A stretch of 64,000 bases of DNA from Aselliscus stoliczkanus (GCA_033961575.1 CM066732.1:95595187-95659186); one strand, 5' to 3'. Shown: positions 42,584-54,100, numbered from the stretch's first letter. Program-made: numbers and translations. Notes: generated by a model not told the origin, from the sequence alone.

Positions 42584-42712
42584 CCTAAGCGTGCGCGGGG
42601 ATTCCCGGGGACTGTCGGCCGGAGCAAGCTGAATGGCGCTTAGCCCCGTGGGAAATGTCGTGTTCTGGGTCAAGCTTGACGGCCTCTGAAAGAAGCGGGC
42701 CGTTGCAAATGA

Positions 42713-42730
42713 ACTACGACTCCCAGCAGG
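42713..42730 (+). promoter_or_regulatory. ZNF143/STAF-type motif 2
   Basis: ACTACGACTCCCAGCAGG has the ACTAC(A/G)ACTCCCAG core of ZNF143 sites. It lies about 190 bp upstream of the ZFYVE19 ATG. Confidence 0.7.
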
Positions 42731-42918
42731 CCCCGCGCCCGCGGCTATCGATCTCAGGCTGGAGTGGCAGGTCACGATTGCCTGGCGGGAGGCTGTAGCT
42801 GGCCCGCGCGAGTGGGCGTGGGGACAGCGGCGGAGGCGGGTGAAGGTACAAGGGCCCCAGGACCTGGCGGGCGTAATTTCAACTTTGTGGACCTTGCCTC
42901 GCCACGTCGGGAACCAGG

Positions 42919-42972
42919 ATGGAGAGTAGGTGCTACGGCTGCGCTGTCAAGTTCAGCCTCTTCAAGAAGGAG
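42919..42972 (+). CDS. ZFYVE19: ZFYVE19 exon 1 (coding), GC donor
   Basis: Encodes [18 protein letters not shown]. To keep frame with exon 2 (NGCKNCGR) the donor must be GAG|GCGAGT, a GC-AG type site. Confidence 0.9.
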
Positions 42973-45900
42973 GCGAGTCTTCTCTCCCCGTGGGCTAGAG
43001 GGCTATGGAGGACGCGGAGTGGAGGGAAGGAAAAACGTGGGACTTGCAGACTTGGTTTTATTGCCCCTTTCCAGCTGTGTGGTTTTGACAAAGTCACTGA
43101 ACCTCGGTTTCCATTTCTGTCAAATGGGGCCAGTACTCCCTCACCTGCGGAGTTGCTGTGTGGGTCTAGTAAAGTGCTGGAGGTGAAAGTTCCCTATAAA
43201 CTGTAAAGCGCGCTCTTAGCATTTTTGGAAAGCTAGACTTTTCTGCCTACCAAGTGTAGGGTCCAGCTGTTTCCTTCCCTCCACCCTGAGTCTCCGCAGC
43301 CCGGTCTTAGTATCCTGTGACTACTCTCCATCCCACCATGCCCGTTACTCTTTCTGCTCTGACACCGTCACCATCACGCAGCCTGCCCTTTCCAGGTTTC
43401 TTGAGTTAGATTACCGCCCTTCCTCCTGCCCACAGGGCACCATGGCAAAGTCTCTCATGCCCTCAGCACGGACCTATCAAGTTCCCCTGTAAACTGCATT
43501 CTTCCTCTGCCTCAGCTGTCCCAGGAGATAGGAACCAGATAGGATGAATGGAGGGAGTGCAGGTATGGAGGCAGATCCGTGTAGCACTTAGAAATCTGGG
43601 TTTGGGAGTCAGGGTGGCCAGGGTTCAAATTTGAGCTCTGATGTCATATTAATGGGGAGATTCTTGTTTGGGCTAATCATGTAACCTCTCTGACACCACC
43701 TAAAATAGGAATAATAATGGTCATCAGGATTAAGTAAGATAATGTATAAAAATCGTGAGGATTAAATCAGGTGATGAAAAGTACTGAGCTTAGTGCCTGG
43801 CACACAATTAAGTGTTTAATAAAAGGAGGCTATTGTTATCTCATCCTAAGCCAAGCCTCCCTGCATCTCTGCTCGAGCAGAGAAGGCATGGGCTCTGCAC
43901 TCTCTCTGATGCTCCTTTGTTGTAGAATCAGTGGACATGGAGGGGCTTTGCCTATTTGTCTTCTATACCTCAGTGTCAGGGAATGGAGACAGGGTAGAAA
44001 GCATGGGAATTTTGATTTGAATAGAAGACTGGAGAATGGGGAATTGTGTTACCCTCCACCCTTGTTTCTCCTCAGGCCTGAGGGGCCCCACTCCTCATCC
44101 TCCTCCCAGCAGCTGGTCCAACTTCAGTGTCTTCTCTCTGTGTGTGCTCGGAGAGTCCCAGGGAGGAACCTGCAGGGGCAGGTGAGAGGTGGATAACTCT
44201 GATTTATGTTTCTTGTAGAATGGCTGTAAGAATTGTGGCCGGGCCTTCTGTTCTGGCTGCCTTAGCTTCAGTGCAGCAGTACCCCGGGCTGGAAACACCC
44301 AACAGAAAGTTTGCAAGCAGTGCTATGAGGTTCTGACCAGGTGAGAGGCCGATGTGGGTGAGGATTCAGCCAAACATGGCAGCAGGCAGCTGGCCAGATC
44401 TTGCAGGCTTGTGATCTGTGTCCAGAGGTCAGCCCAGGAAGTGTTTGGGGTAGGGGCACTGACTGGTTGATGGCAGGACTTCTGATGCCAGATTTCTTGT
44501 CTATAGAGGATCTTCTGCTAATGCCTCCAAGTGGTCACCACCTCAGAACTATAAGAAGTAAGTACTGAAGGGACTGAGACAAATGGAGCCCCAGGGTAGG
44601 ACTCTCTTCCCATCCTCTAGATCAGTTGAGCACAGAGTCAGGAAAACATCCACCTCTCAGGCTCCTGACTGCCCTCCTGGGTCCAGAGAGCAGCTCATCA
44701 GCCCTCTCCCCAGAAAAGGTTCTTGGTAGACTTTGCCTCTCAGTTGCCCTCTCAGTTGGACCCTCTGGCTGGGCAGCTGGGTTGAGTTGTAGGGTGACAT
44801 GAGCAAGAGCCACAGAAGAGTGTCCATTGGAGGCCACCCTAGATGCCTAGAAATGATTTGAATGGGAAACAGTGAGAGGGTGCCTTCACCCCTCCCTTCT
44901 GCTTTCTTCAAGAGCCTCTATCTCGTATTCTGCTAGGCGTATGGCAGCCTTGGAAGCCAAGCAGAAGCCCAGCACTCCACGGAACAAGGGACTGACCCAC
45001 CAAGACCAAGTCATTGCTGAGCGCCTAGCACGGCTCCGCCAGGAGAACAAGCCCAGTGAGTGGAGGCAGGCAGGGTGGCCTAGAGGACACCATCCAGGGC
45101 TCCTGGGACTGGGATTCCTCTGGATCTTACAATGTTTCCCCATGCCAATTGCAGAGTTGGTGCCCTCACAGGCAGAGATAGAAGCCAGGCTAGCCGCGCT
45201 AAGGGATGAACCCCAAGGTTCCATCCCTTCCACCCAGGAGATGGAGGCACGGCTTGCTGCACTGCAGGGCAGAGTTCCGCCTTCTTGGACCCCCCAGCTG
45301 GTGAGTGCTATGTCTTGAGAAGCAGCGAGGACCAGCAGAAGCCCAGGTACATATATGCTTATATACTCCATAGGAGTTGGCAAGCCTCCGACCCCCACCT
45401 CCTGATCCTCTGGTCTACTGCCAGGCCAGGGAACCAGGTACAAGTAGCTGGATTGGATGGGGCAAGAAAGAGTGGCTCCTTGGTCCTCTTGGGGACTGTT
45501 GGACCGACTTGACTGTATGGGCCCTGGATTAGTCCCGCTTTCCCTGAGCATCCACCCCCGACCTGACTGCTCTGAACCTTATTGGGGTTCCCTGCTACCC
45601 TACTGCCCGCACTGAGTTTCCCTCCTCTAAGCAGATATATAAGCCACCCGACACCAGGACCCAGGCCGAGCAGGCTCAGGATCTGCTGACACAGCTGACA
45701 GCAGAGGTGGCTATTGATGACAACTGGGAACAAAGAGGCCCAGGTAATTTCTCCACCTGGGCCCCCAGGAACCTGCCCTTTTCCTTCCCCAGGTGGAAAA
45801 GGTTCTGCTGCCTACCCTTTGGGAGGTGAATATAAATCAGAGATCAATATTATAAGAGCTACCATTTATTGAGTGGAGCCATTGTAAACCTAGTGGATAA

Positions 45901-48046
45901 GCTTATAGGCTTTAGAATCAATCCATGATGCTCTGTTCTACCACTAACTAGCTGTGTGACCCTGGACAAGTTACTTGACCTAAGTCTCACTTTCCTTATC
46001 TGTAAAATGAAGGTATGTGTGGTAAAACCTATCTTGTGGGGAAGTTGTGAGGAGCAAATGAGGTAATCCAATAAGATCTTAGGACGCTGCCTGGCTCATA
46101 GTAATGATGAGGAGGAGGAAGAGACTATTTAAATTTAATTAAAATTAAATAAAGTATAAAATTCTGTTTCTCAGTGATACCAGCCACATTCCAAGTGCTC
46201 AATAGCCACATGTGGCTCATGGCTACATCTTGGACAGCACAAACATAAATCATAATATGGAATGTTTCTGTCCTCATAGAAAATTCTGTTGGACTTTGCT
46301 ATTCCAAGGCTTCAGAACAGTGGTTCTCAGCCAGGGATGATTTCACCTCTGGGGCCCATTTGGCAGTATCTGGAGATTAGTTTTTTACGTTTAGAAAAAT
46401 GGAGGAAATACTCATTTGTAATATAAACCACAGGAGTTAGTGTTGAACAAACTGATTTATGGGTTTTGGTTTTTTTTTTAAGTTGAGAAATGGGCTCAGT
46501 GGCTTCTGATGAGAGATCTTGGAACGTCTCTGCCTCCCTGACTGCATCTCTTCTTCCAGCTGCCTCTCTCCAGAATGACCTCAGCCAGGGTGGCCAGGAG
46601 GGCCAGAGTGCCAACGCCGGGGGGCAAGCCACCGGGTCCCTGGAGGAGAAGAGCAGGCTGCTGGCTGAGGCAGCAGTCAAGCTGCATGAGGAGAACATGA
46701 GACAGGAGAAAACGCTGGCTATTGCCAAGCGCCTGGCCGTTTTGCAGGGACAAGACCCTGACAGAGGTAGAGGCTAGGGAGCAGCTGCTCTCTCATGTCC
46801 GTTGGGCAGGCCCCCTCCCACCTCTAGGCCAAGCTCTGCAAAATGGCTGCATTCCCTGCCAAGCTGAGTGGGGTGCCAGGGGTCGCTGTGCCCAGGGGTC
46901 TGTGGAGCTCTGCCCAGATGCTTGAGGAAGGTACTGGGGCAACACAGCGGATGAGGAATAAGTGGCAGCCATCAGGGGGCAGAGGCCCCTCTGTCCCTTC
47001 AGGTGCACAGCCTTGTGTTTCTGCCCCCAAGTGCTGTAGGGAGGGGTAGCGTCTGAACTCAGTGGCTGCAGAGGCTGCTCAGCTCTGGAACAAATGCCAC
47101 TGGAAACCAAAGCAGCTCCTGGGGGCAAGAGTACAGCCACTCAGGTGCCCTCTCTCAACTTTTCCCCTGCTCCTACCTCTCCCTCTTCAAGTGACCCTCC
47201 AAGACTGTCATCTCTCAGAAATTGATGACGATGAGGAGGCAGCCATCCAGAGAGTCGTGCAGCAGGTGGGCCTGCCTTACCCCCCTGACACCCCTCACTG
47301 CCCCACCACCCACCTGGCCCCATTCACCCTGGCTCCACTCTGGGACTGGGTAGCAGCCAGTCACTCTGCAGTTGCTTTCTAGTGGGGGCCTCGCTGTCCC
47401 TGTGACCCAGGCCTGTCCCCTAGCCTCTTGAGATGGGGTGTCAGTAGCCACAGGAAGCAGATAAAGGAAATGGATTGAGAAGGCCATAGAGCCTTCAGCT
47501 GAGGAGGGGAGGGCTTGGCCTCTGAGCAGGGAACTGTACGTCTTCACCCTGTCCACAGCTCACTGAAGAAGCCGCCCTGGATGAGGCCAGTGGCTTTAAC
47601 CTCCCTGAGGAGCCAACCCTCCCACCCCAGGCCCAATCCTGCAAGGCAGAGCCTGAGGTGAGAAAAGCCCCAGACATACCCCCAGGCCACCACCACAGCC
47701 TCCTTCCCTGTCTGGCCGACTGCTCCTGCCCTCCCATTCATAGCCCATAGCCGATTCCTCTCTGATCCCTGGCCCCCAAGCCTGAGGCTAAGGAAGAACT
47801 CCCCTGGTGCTGCATCTGCAATGAGGACGCCACCCTGCGCTGTGCTGGCTGCAATGGAGACCTCTACTGCGTCCGCTGCTTCCGGTGGGTGCAGGTAACA
47901 TGTTCTGTGCAGGTACAGAGTTCAGGGGCTACTTGGGATCCCTGACCTGTATCTCTTTGCTCCACAGGGAAGGCCATGATGCCTTTGACCTTAAAGAGCA
48001 CCAGACATCTGCATACCACCCCCAACATGCAGGCCAAGGGTACTGA
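42919..48046 (+). CDS. ZFYVE19: Abscission/NoCut checkpoint regulator (ANCHR), FYVE protein
   Basis: Eleven exons join into 387 residues: 42919-42972, 44219-44340, 44507-44557, 44937-45055, 45155-45300, 45635-45743, 46560-46766, 47192-47265, 47559-47657, 47781-47884, 47968-48046. The N-terminal FYVE-type finger has four cysteine pairs (C5/C8, C21/C24, C29/C32, C50/C53) and lacks the classical RRHHCR box (here [10 protein letters not shown]). Exon 5 repeats [12 protein letters not shown] and [12 protein letters not shown], the region of the MIT-interacting motifs. A second motif region, [20 protein letters not shown], lies in exon 7. The C-terminus is a B-box-like zinc module ([15 protein letters not shown]...CVRCFREGHD). 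ANCHR binds PI3P and VPS4 and, with CHMP4C, delays ESCRT-driven abscission. It shares a promoter with DNAJC17. Intron 1 appears to use a GC donor. Confidence 0.97.
42973..44218. other. ZFYVE19: ZFYVE19 intron 1
   Basis: Contains MIR-like relics (about 43060-43170 and 43590-43830, the latter with AGTGCCTGGCACACAATTAA). Nothing else recognised. Confidence 0.6.
43590..43830 (+). repeat. MIR SINE relic
   Basis: GGTTCAAATTTGAGCTCTGA, TAACCTCTCTGACACC and AGTGCCTGGCACACAATTAA in MIR order. Confidence 0.75.
44219..44340 (+). CDS. ZFYVE19: ZFYVE19 exon 2, FYVE finger
   Basis: Encodes [20 protein letters not shown] then [10 protein letters not shown], with six of the eight zinc cysteines. The donor is GTGAGA. 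Confidence 0.96.
44507..44557 (+). CDS. ZFYVE19: ZFYVE19 exon 3
   Basis: Encodes (R)[16 protein letters not shown]. Of two adjacent AGs, 44505-44506 is chosen because it keeps the frame. Confidence 0.93.
44937..45055 (+). CDS. ZFYVE19: ZFYVE19 exon 4
   Basis: Encodes (K)[17 protein letters not shown] then [11 protein letters not shown], helical and charged. The donor is GTGAGT. Confidence 0.95.
45155..45300 (+). CDS. ZFYVE19: ZFYVE19 exon 5, ARLAAL repeats
   Basis: Encodes [18 protein letters not shown] and [15 protein letters not shown]. The donor is GTGAGT. Confidence 0.96.
45635..45743 (+). CDS. ZFYVE19: ZFYVE19 exon 6
   Basis: Encodes [20 protein letters not shown] then [16 protein letters not shown]. 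The donor is GTAATT. Confidence 0.92.
45845..46115 (+). repeat. MIR SINE relic (ZFYVE19 intron 6)
   Basis: AACTAGCTGTGTGACCCTGG, TTTCCTTATCTGTAAAATGA and CTGCCTGGCTCATAGTAATG in MIR order. Confidence 0.85.
46150..46305. repeat. MER3-like hAT element, partial
   Basis: Same family as 5655-5860: AAGTGCTCAATAGCCACATG and TTGGACAGCACAAACATAAA, then AGAAAATTCTGTTGGAC. Confidence 0.6.
46316..46390 (+). repeat. MER20-like hAT fragment
   Basis: CAGTGGTTCTCAGCCAGGGA, TTTCACCTCTGGGGCCCATT, TTGGCAGTATCTGGAGA. This is the 5' part of a MER20-type element. Confidence 0.65.
46560..46766 (+). CDS. ZFYVE19: ZFYVE19 exon 7
   Basis: Encodes [17 protein letters not shown] to [13 protein letters not shown], including the second helical motif. 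The donor is GTAGAG. Confidence 0.95.
47192..47265 (+). CDS. ZFYVE19: ZFYVE19 exon 8, acidic stretch
   Basis: Encodes [20 protein letters not shown] and RVVQQ. The donor is GTGGGC. Confidence 0.93.
47559..47657 (+). CDS. ZFYVE19: ZFYVE19 exon 9
   Basis: Encodes [20 protein letters not shown] then QSCKAEPE, 33 codons in phase 0. The donor is GTGAGA. Confidence 0.93.
47781..47884 (+). CDS. ZFYVE19: ZFYVE19 exon 10, B-box-like zinc module
   Basis: Encodes [20 protein letters not shown] then [14 protein letters not shown]. The cysteine spacing is B-box-like. The donor is GTGGGT. Confidence 0.96.
47968..48046 (+). CDS. ZFYVE19: ZFYVE19 exon 11 (last)
   Basis: Encodes (R)[19 protein letters not shown] then HAGQGY and stop TGA 48044-48046. 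Confidence 0.95.
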
Positions 48047-48379
48047 GGAAAGCCTGGTCCTCCTGGGAAGACAGTCCTACAGGCATTCTCACAGGCTGGG
48101 GTGCCCACCTCTGGGCCCAGCCTCGGCATCTGATGCAAGTGCATGTCAGGCTCATGGGTGCACCCTTTCCTGAGCGTTGGTGTCCCTGGAAGGAGGAAAA
48201 ATTCTCCATTGGAGATGATGACTGGATGAATCAGAAGGAAGGCAGAAGTTGAGAGCCCTCCACCAGAGAAGCCTGGACTGGGAGTAAAAGGCATATTGGG
48301 GAAAGATCAGACTGAACCTAAGGATGAGCCTGGAACCTGCTCAAGGGCCCAGGGCCCTCTCCTCGTACTTGGTATATCA

Positions 48380-48385
48380 AATAAA
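48380..48385 (+). terminator. ZFYVE19: ZFYVE19 polyadenylation signal
   Basis: AATAAA lies 334 bp after the stop, followed by the GTGTGTTG downstream element. Confidence 0.85.
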
Positions 48386-48389
48386 GTGT

Positions 48390-49520
48390 GTTGATTCTGT
48401 GGGCCCAGCATCTTTTATCTCTAGAACCCTGTAGGCCCTGAGCCTGGAACCTTGGAGAGGTGGCAAGGACAGAGTAGGCTATAAGTCCAGTTTTGTGGAG
48501 TGAGGGAAAGGATTGAGCCCTCCTACAAGCTTCTCCAGGTGGTAACAGTCCCACCCATCCTGGTGGCCTCATAGGCAGTAGCAGGAATATTGATTCCACT
48601 GAACTGAACTGTGCATCCTGCTCTGGGCGGCCCAACTTAGCCCCCAGGCCCCACCATTTGGATTCACAGCTTCTCAGGTACTCCAACACTGCTTGTACAA
48701 ACAATGGATGCATACCTTGCTTCCTACCTTACTCCCAAAGGACACTACCTCCCAGGGCTCTTGTCCCAACCTGCTTGCCATTCTGACTCAGTGTCTTCTT
48801 TCCAGCAACTCCCTCCTGACCCAATCACTGGCCTCACGGCATATACCCTTTGCATCCCTCTGCTTAGCCCCTGCTTTTTCTCTTCTGGCTGGAGCCAGGT
48901 CAAGAAAGAGTCTTAACCTGAGGCCTCCTGTATCATTTAGAGGGGGGCAAGAGTTTAAGCCTTCCTTGACACCCCACACCTAGCTAGCTTTTTCCTGTTA
49001 CCCCTCTGGAATTCAGAACTAGTCTTTGCCACCGAGACTCCTGTTCTTGGTGATGCCAGGATGCTTTGTGTCAGCCTCTAGGCCTTGCTAAATTGTGATC
49101 TCTCTGAAACAGTGACTTTCATTCTTAGGGCTGGTTTGGATGGAGGGAGGGAGGGAGCGAAAGAGGGAAAGAGGGATGGATAGATGGGGTGTGTGGATAG
49201 TGTAATGACTCAGGATGCTGGCCCACTGGTATATCACTTCACCCTCTCCCTCCCCAGTCCCTCAGCACAGATATGCTCCATACTCCAGCTGGGGCTCCTA
49301 AAGGTTTTATCTGTTTGGCTGCCAAGGAAAGTACTGGGTGACAGCCATGGCTCCTGGAAAGCCCAGCTGACAGGAGCTAGCTGTGACTGCACACACACTA
49401 GGGGTGTCCAAATGTCCTTCCTCATCCTCCATGTTCCTTGTCGGTGTTCCAAGGAGCTGTTTCCCTCTCAGCCGAGGATCCAGAGGTTCAGGGCAGGCCT
49501 GGCAGTGCTGCGGATGCTGC
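48390..49520. other. Intergenic stretch between convergent ZFYVE19 and PPP1R14D
   Basis: No repeat or gene recognised. A (GGGA)n-like patch is at 49141-49175. Confidence 0.5.
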
Positions 49521-49523
49521 AGG

Positions 49524-49529
49524 TTTATT
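49524..49529 (-). terminator. PPP1R14D: Candidate PPP1R14D poly(A) signal overlapping the stop
   Basis: The sequence AAATAAACC holds the final Lys codon, the TAA stop and an AATAAA hexamer. I see no other AATAAA on this strand down to the ZFYVE19 end near 48400. Confidence 0.5.
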
Positions 49530-49590
49530 TCTGAGGCCGACTGAGTCTCCGGAGTTTCTTGAGTTGACTGAGTAGCTCAGAAATAAAAGG
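49525..49590 (-). CDS. PPP1R14D: PPP1R14D exon 4 (last)
   Basis: Encodes [20 protein letters not shown] and K, with stop TAA 49525-49527. Confidence 0.95.
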   Translation of the reverse strand, partial: PFISELLSQLKKLRRLSRPQK

Positions 49591-51081
49591 CTGAGAGAGA
49601 AACAGGTGAGATTAAGTCATGGGGTCATGCTGACCCACCCACCCACCCCACCCCCCCCACCCCCCCGCACTGCCCTCCCTAATCTTCTGATCCCATCTCC
49701 CCAGAGCCAGGGAAGGGGAGAAAGACCCCACAGCCAAGCTTTCCTATCATTTGCTGCCTCCCCACGGGGCCACCTCTTACCCACAGAACAGCAGAGCATC
49801 CTTACCTCTGTGGGGCGGGGGGAGTCTCGGAGAATAGCCTGGGTAGAAGAGAGCAGACAGTGGGTCCCCAAGCCATAGCATTTTCCCACAGCCCCCAGTC
49901 AGTCTTTCAGAAATTCTTCCCTCTGATCTGCCCTCCCCACTCTAACCAAGGAGGCAGACCCTGGGTTCCTGGGTTCCCCTTGGTCCAAGCCCAGCTTCCA
50001 TCCCCCAACCTCTGGGCCCAGGGCCCAGGGCCCAGCCCCACATTCTACCTCCAATTGAGTCTTCTGCTCATCTGTGGATAGGTCCATGAGAGCCTCCAGG
50101 TCAACCTCAGGCTCAGAGGGAGTTGGTTGACCCTGTTTAGGAATCACATGGGGGTTCAGAGGGGCCTGGCCAGGTGGTGCTGGAGTGAAAGTTACTGTCA
50201 GGAGTTCACCCATCTCCCACTTTATTTCCCATGTTCAGTCCCTCTTCTCATCTTACTCAAACCAGCCATTCATTCCTCCATAACAGTTACTGAACACCTA
50301 TGTTCTCCCTGAAACAGAGCTAGGGTTCTTTAAAAAGAGTACCTGTTTAATTTTAAAAGTTATGTACATTATTGGTAGGGGTGAAAAATGGTGCAGCTGC
50401 TTTGGAAAACAGTTTGGCAGTTCCTTAAAATGTTAAATATAGAGTTATCATCTGACCCAGCAATTCCACTCCTAGGTCTATTCCCAAGAGAAATGAAAAC
50501 ATGTCCACACAAAAATTTGCACATGAATGTTCATAGCAGCATTAACCATAATAGCCAAAAAGTGAAACCAACCCAAATGCCCATCAGCTGATGAATGGAT
50601 AAATAAAATACAATATAGCCATACAACATTATTCATCAATAAAAAGGAACAAAGAGGGGCCGGCCGAGTGGCGCATTGGTTAAGCGCTGGTTTTGGGATG
50701 CCAGCGGCCCCGGTTCGGATCCCACATGAGGGCCAGTGACACTGCCCTCTACAGCTAACAACAGCTCCACCCGGAGCTGGGCTGTGCGAGCCCCGGTGAT
50801 GGTGTGGGCTGCAGCCCCTGCTGCAGTGGGCTGCCATAGGCTGCAGTGAGTGGCACGCAGCCAGCGTGAGCGGCTGGCAGACAAGCGTGAGCTGCCAATA
50901 GCCGCGATGAGCGACATCCAGAGGCCAGCGACAGATCTGCCTCATCGGGGAGGAGCTCAATGAGGATACCAACAGTGAAGCAACGTCCTCCGCAGCTAGA
51001 CTGAAGAACAAAAGGACAGCAACTTGTCTGTTCCCCTTCCCCGATTCCCCAACGCTGTTCCCCTCCACCAATTCCCCAATA

Positions 51082-51113
<32 letters not shown>

Positions 51114-54100
51114 GGAACAAAGAACTGATTCATGCTACAACATGGATGAACCTTGAAAACATAGTTGGTGAAAGAAACTAGTTATAAAAGGCCACATATT
51201 ATGCAATTTAATTTGCATGAAATGTCCAGAATAGGTACATCTACAGAGACATAAAGTAGATTTGTGATTTCTTAGGGCATGGTGGTGGTAGAGAATGAGT
51301 TACAACTACTAATGGGTTGGGTTTCTTTTAGGGGTGATAAAATGGCCTAAAATTAGATTGTGATGGTTGTGTACAACCCTGTGAAGATACTTAAAACCAT
51401 TGAATTGTACACTTTAAATGGGTGAATTGTATGGTTTGTGAATCATATCTCAATAAAGCTGTCTTTAAAAGTTATAGTCATTGAAAAACTTAATACAGAG
51501 TTTACAAAATTAAGAATAAAAGAAGCTAAAGGGAATAAGAAGACAAGTTACAGACTGGGAGAAAATATTTGCAAAAGATATATCTGATAAAGGACTGTTA
51601 TCCAAAATATATAGAGAACTCTTGAAACTCAACAATAAGAAATGAACAACCCAATTAAAATATGGGCAAAAAATCTAAACAGATACCTCACCAAAGAAGA
51701 TACTCAGTTGGCAAATAGCATACTACAAGGTACTCAACATCATATGTCATTAGGAAACTGCAAATTAAAGCAACAATGAGATACCACTACACACTTATTA
51801 AAATGGCAAAACATCCAAAACACTGACAACAAAAACGCTGGGGAGGATGCAGAGCAACAGGAACTTTCATTCATTGCTGGTGGGAATGCAAAGTGGTACA
51901 GTCACTTTGAAAGACAGTTTGTCAGTTTCTTACAAAATTAAACACATTCTTAACATACAATCCAGCAGTTGTATTTCTTGGTATTTACCCAGATGAATTG
52001 AAAACATGTCCACACAAAAACCCTGCATACAAATGTTTACAGTAGCTTTATTTATAATTGCCCAAAGTTGGATGCAACCAAGATGTCCTTCAGTAGGTAA
52101 ATGGGTAATAAACTATGGTACCTCCAAACAATGGAATATTATTCAGCGCTAAAACAAAATGAGCTATCAAGCCAGAAACCTTAAATGCATATTACTAAGT
52201 GAAAGAAGCCAATCTGAAAAGGCTACATGCTGTATAGTTCCAAATATATGACATTCCAGGAAAGGCAAAACTATGGAGACAGTAAAAAAATCAGTGGTTG
52301 CCAGGGGTTAGGGGGGTTGGCAGGAGGAATAAGCGGAGCACAGAGGATTTTTAGGGCAGTGAAACTACTCTGTATATTATAATGGTGGATACATGTAAAT
52401 ATACATTCATCAAAACCCATAAAATGTGTAACACCAAGAATGAATCCTAATATTTAATATGGACTCTGGTTGATTATGGTGTTTTGATGTAAGTTCATCC
52501 ACTTTAGCTAATGCACTGCTCTAGTGGGGGATGTTGCTAGTTGGGGACGCCTTGCCTGTGTGGGGATAGAGGGGATATTGGAACTCTGCGTGCTTTCTGC
52601 TCACTTCTGCTGTGAACCTAAAACTGCTCTAAAAATAAAAACCTATTTAAAAAAATGATGTGAGAGCTGGCCGAGTGGCACCTTGGTTAAGAGCTGGCGT
52701 GGGATGCCAGTGGCCCCAGTTCAGATCCCACATATGAGGGCCAGTGACACTGCCCTCTACAGCTAAGATGGTGAACAACAGCTCCACCTGAAGCTGGGCT
52801 GCTGTGAGTCCCCCGGTAGGCATAGCTGCAGCCCCTGCTGCAATGGGCTGCCATAGGCTACAGTGAGTGGCCAGCAGCCAGTGTGAGCAGCTGGCAGCCG
52901 GTGTGAGCTGCCAAGAGCCGCTGTGAGCTGCCGTCCAGAGGCCGGCGACTGATCTGCCTCACCCGAGAAGAGCGCAATGATGATATCAACATACGCCAGT
53001 GAAGCAATGTCCTCCACAACTAGACAGAACAACAAAAGGACAGCAACTTGTCAGTTCCCCTTCCCCGGTTCCCCAACGCTGTTCCCCTGTTTCCCCAATT
53101 CCCCAATAAAATCTTTAACAACAACAAAAAAAAGATGTGAACTCAAGGGACAAGATTTCATAAATTTAATAATTTTTTTTACCACTTTACCAAGGACTGC
53201 CTTAAGTAAAATTGGCATGGTGGTGGAGAACATGATCATTAGAACACATTGGCATCACTTTCTTGATTCACGTTAAGGGCCACCATTGCTTTTGCATCAT
53301 CAGTGCAAATATCAACATAGTGGAAAAGGCAAACAACATCTGAGTATTAGTATGGAAATAATCATGGACCCCTGAAAGGATCTTGGGGAATCCCTGGAGT
53401 CACCAGAACACACTTCAAGAACTGCTGCCTTATCCATTTTTCTATTGATTTGTTCAGTTTTTCCCTACAGATTTATAAAGTTGTTTTTTTTTTTCATTCA
53501 GGTTAGCCCTAGCATGCCACATATGATAGCAATATCATTTGTGTTTGGGGGAAGGGTTGGGAAAATAGGTGTATGTGTCTATACAGTTGAATCTAATAGT
53601 CTTTTCCAGTTTAGGTTTTGCTTCCTTTTTTTTATTTCTTACTTTTTATGCTTAGCAAGTTCTTCCCATACTGATTGGGATAAACATTTGATATTCACCT
53701 TTATATTTTTCTAGAGCTTTGATAACTTTACCTTTCTGCTTTATTATTTAATCCTTTGGAATTTATTCAACAAATATGCATCAAGTAGCTACTATTTGTG
53801 AACTTGGGAACTTCAGTGAACAAAACAAAGACCCTGCGCTCAAAGAGCCTACATGTTAAGGGCAGTTGAGGAGACATAATAAAAACAGATGTAGTAAGTT
53901 AAGTTGTATAATTTGTTTAAAGATAAGTGCTTTTGGAGGAAGTGTCCCATATCTTGATTAGGGTAGTGGACACATAGGGCAAAATATATTCAAATGTAGA
54001 CTTCAAATGGGCAAATTTTACTCTCTGCCAGTCAGACAATTAAGTTCACGAACTCATCCTAGAAAAAGTGCTACATACCTCATTACTGAATATCACTATA

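Larger units (their letters stand above)
42543..42918. promoter_or_regulatory. Bidirectional DNAJC17/ZFYVE19 promoter
   Basis: Only 376 bp separate the two start codons. The interval is GC- and CpG-rich and has no TATA box that I can see, typical of a divergent housekeeping promoter. It holds two ZNF143-type motifs, listed separately. Confidence 0.85.

Noticed and set aside
50478..51071. Long open frame (197 codons) on the minus strand, and similar frames at 24102-24644, 37604-37882, 38038-38358, 22494-22733, 41534-41953.
   Set aside because: All of them read the antisense strand of class A long SINEs (recurring [12 protein letters not shown] or [14 protein letters not shown] wording). The frame is open by repeat composition and the same peptide recurs at every copy.
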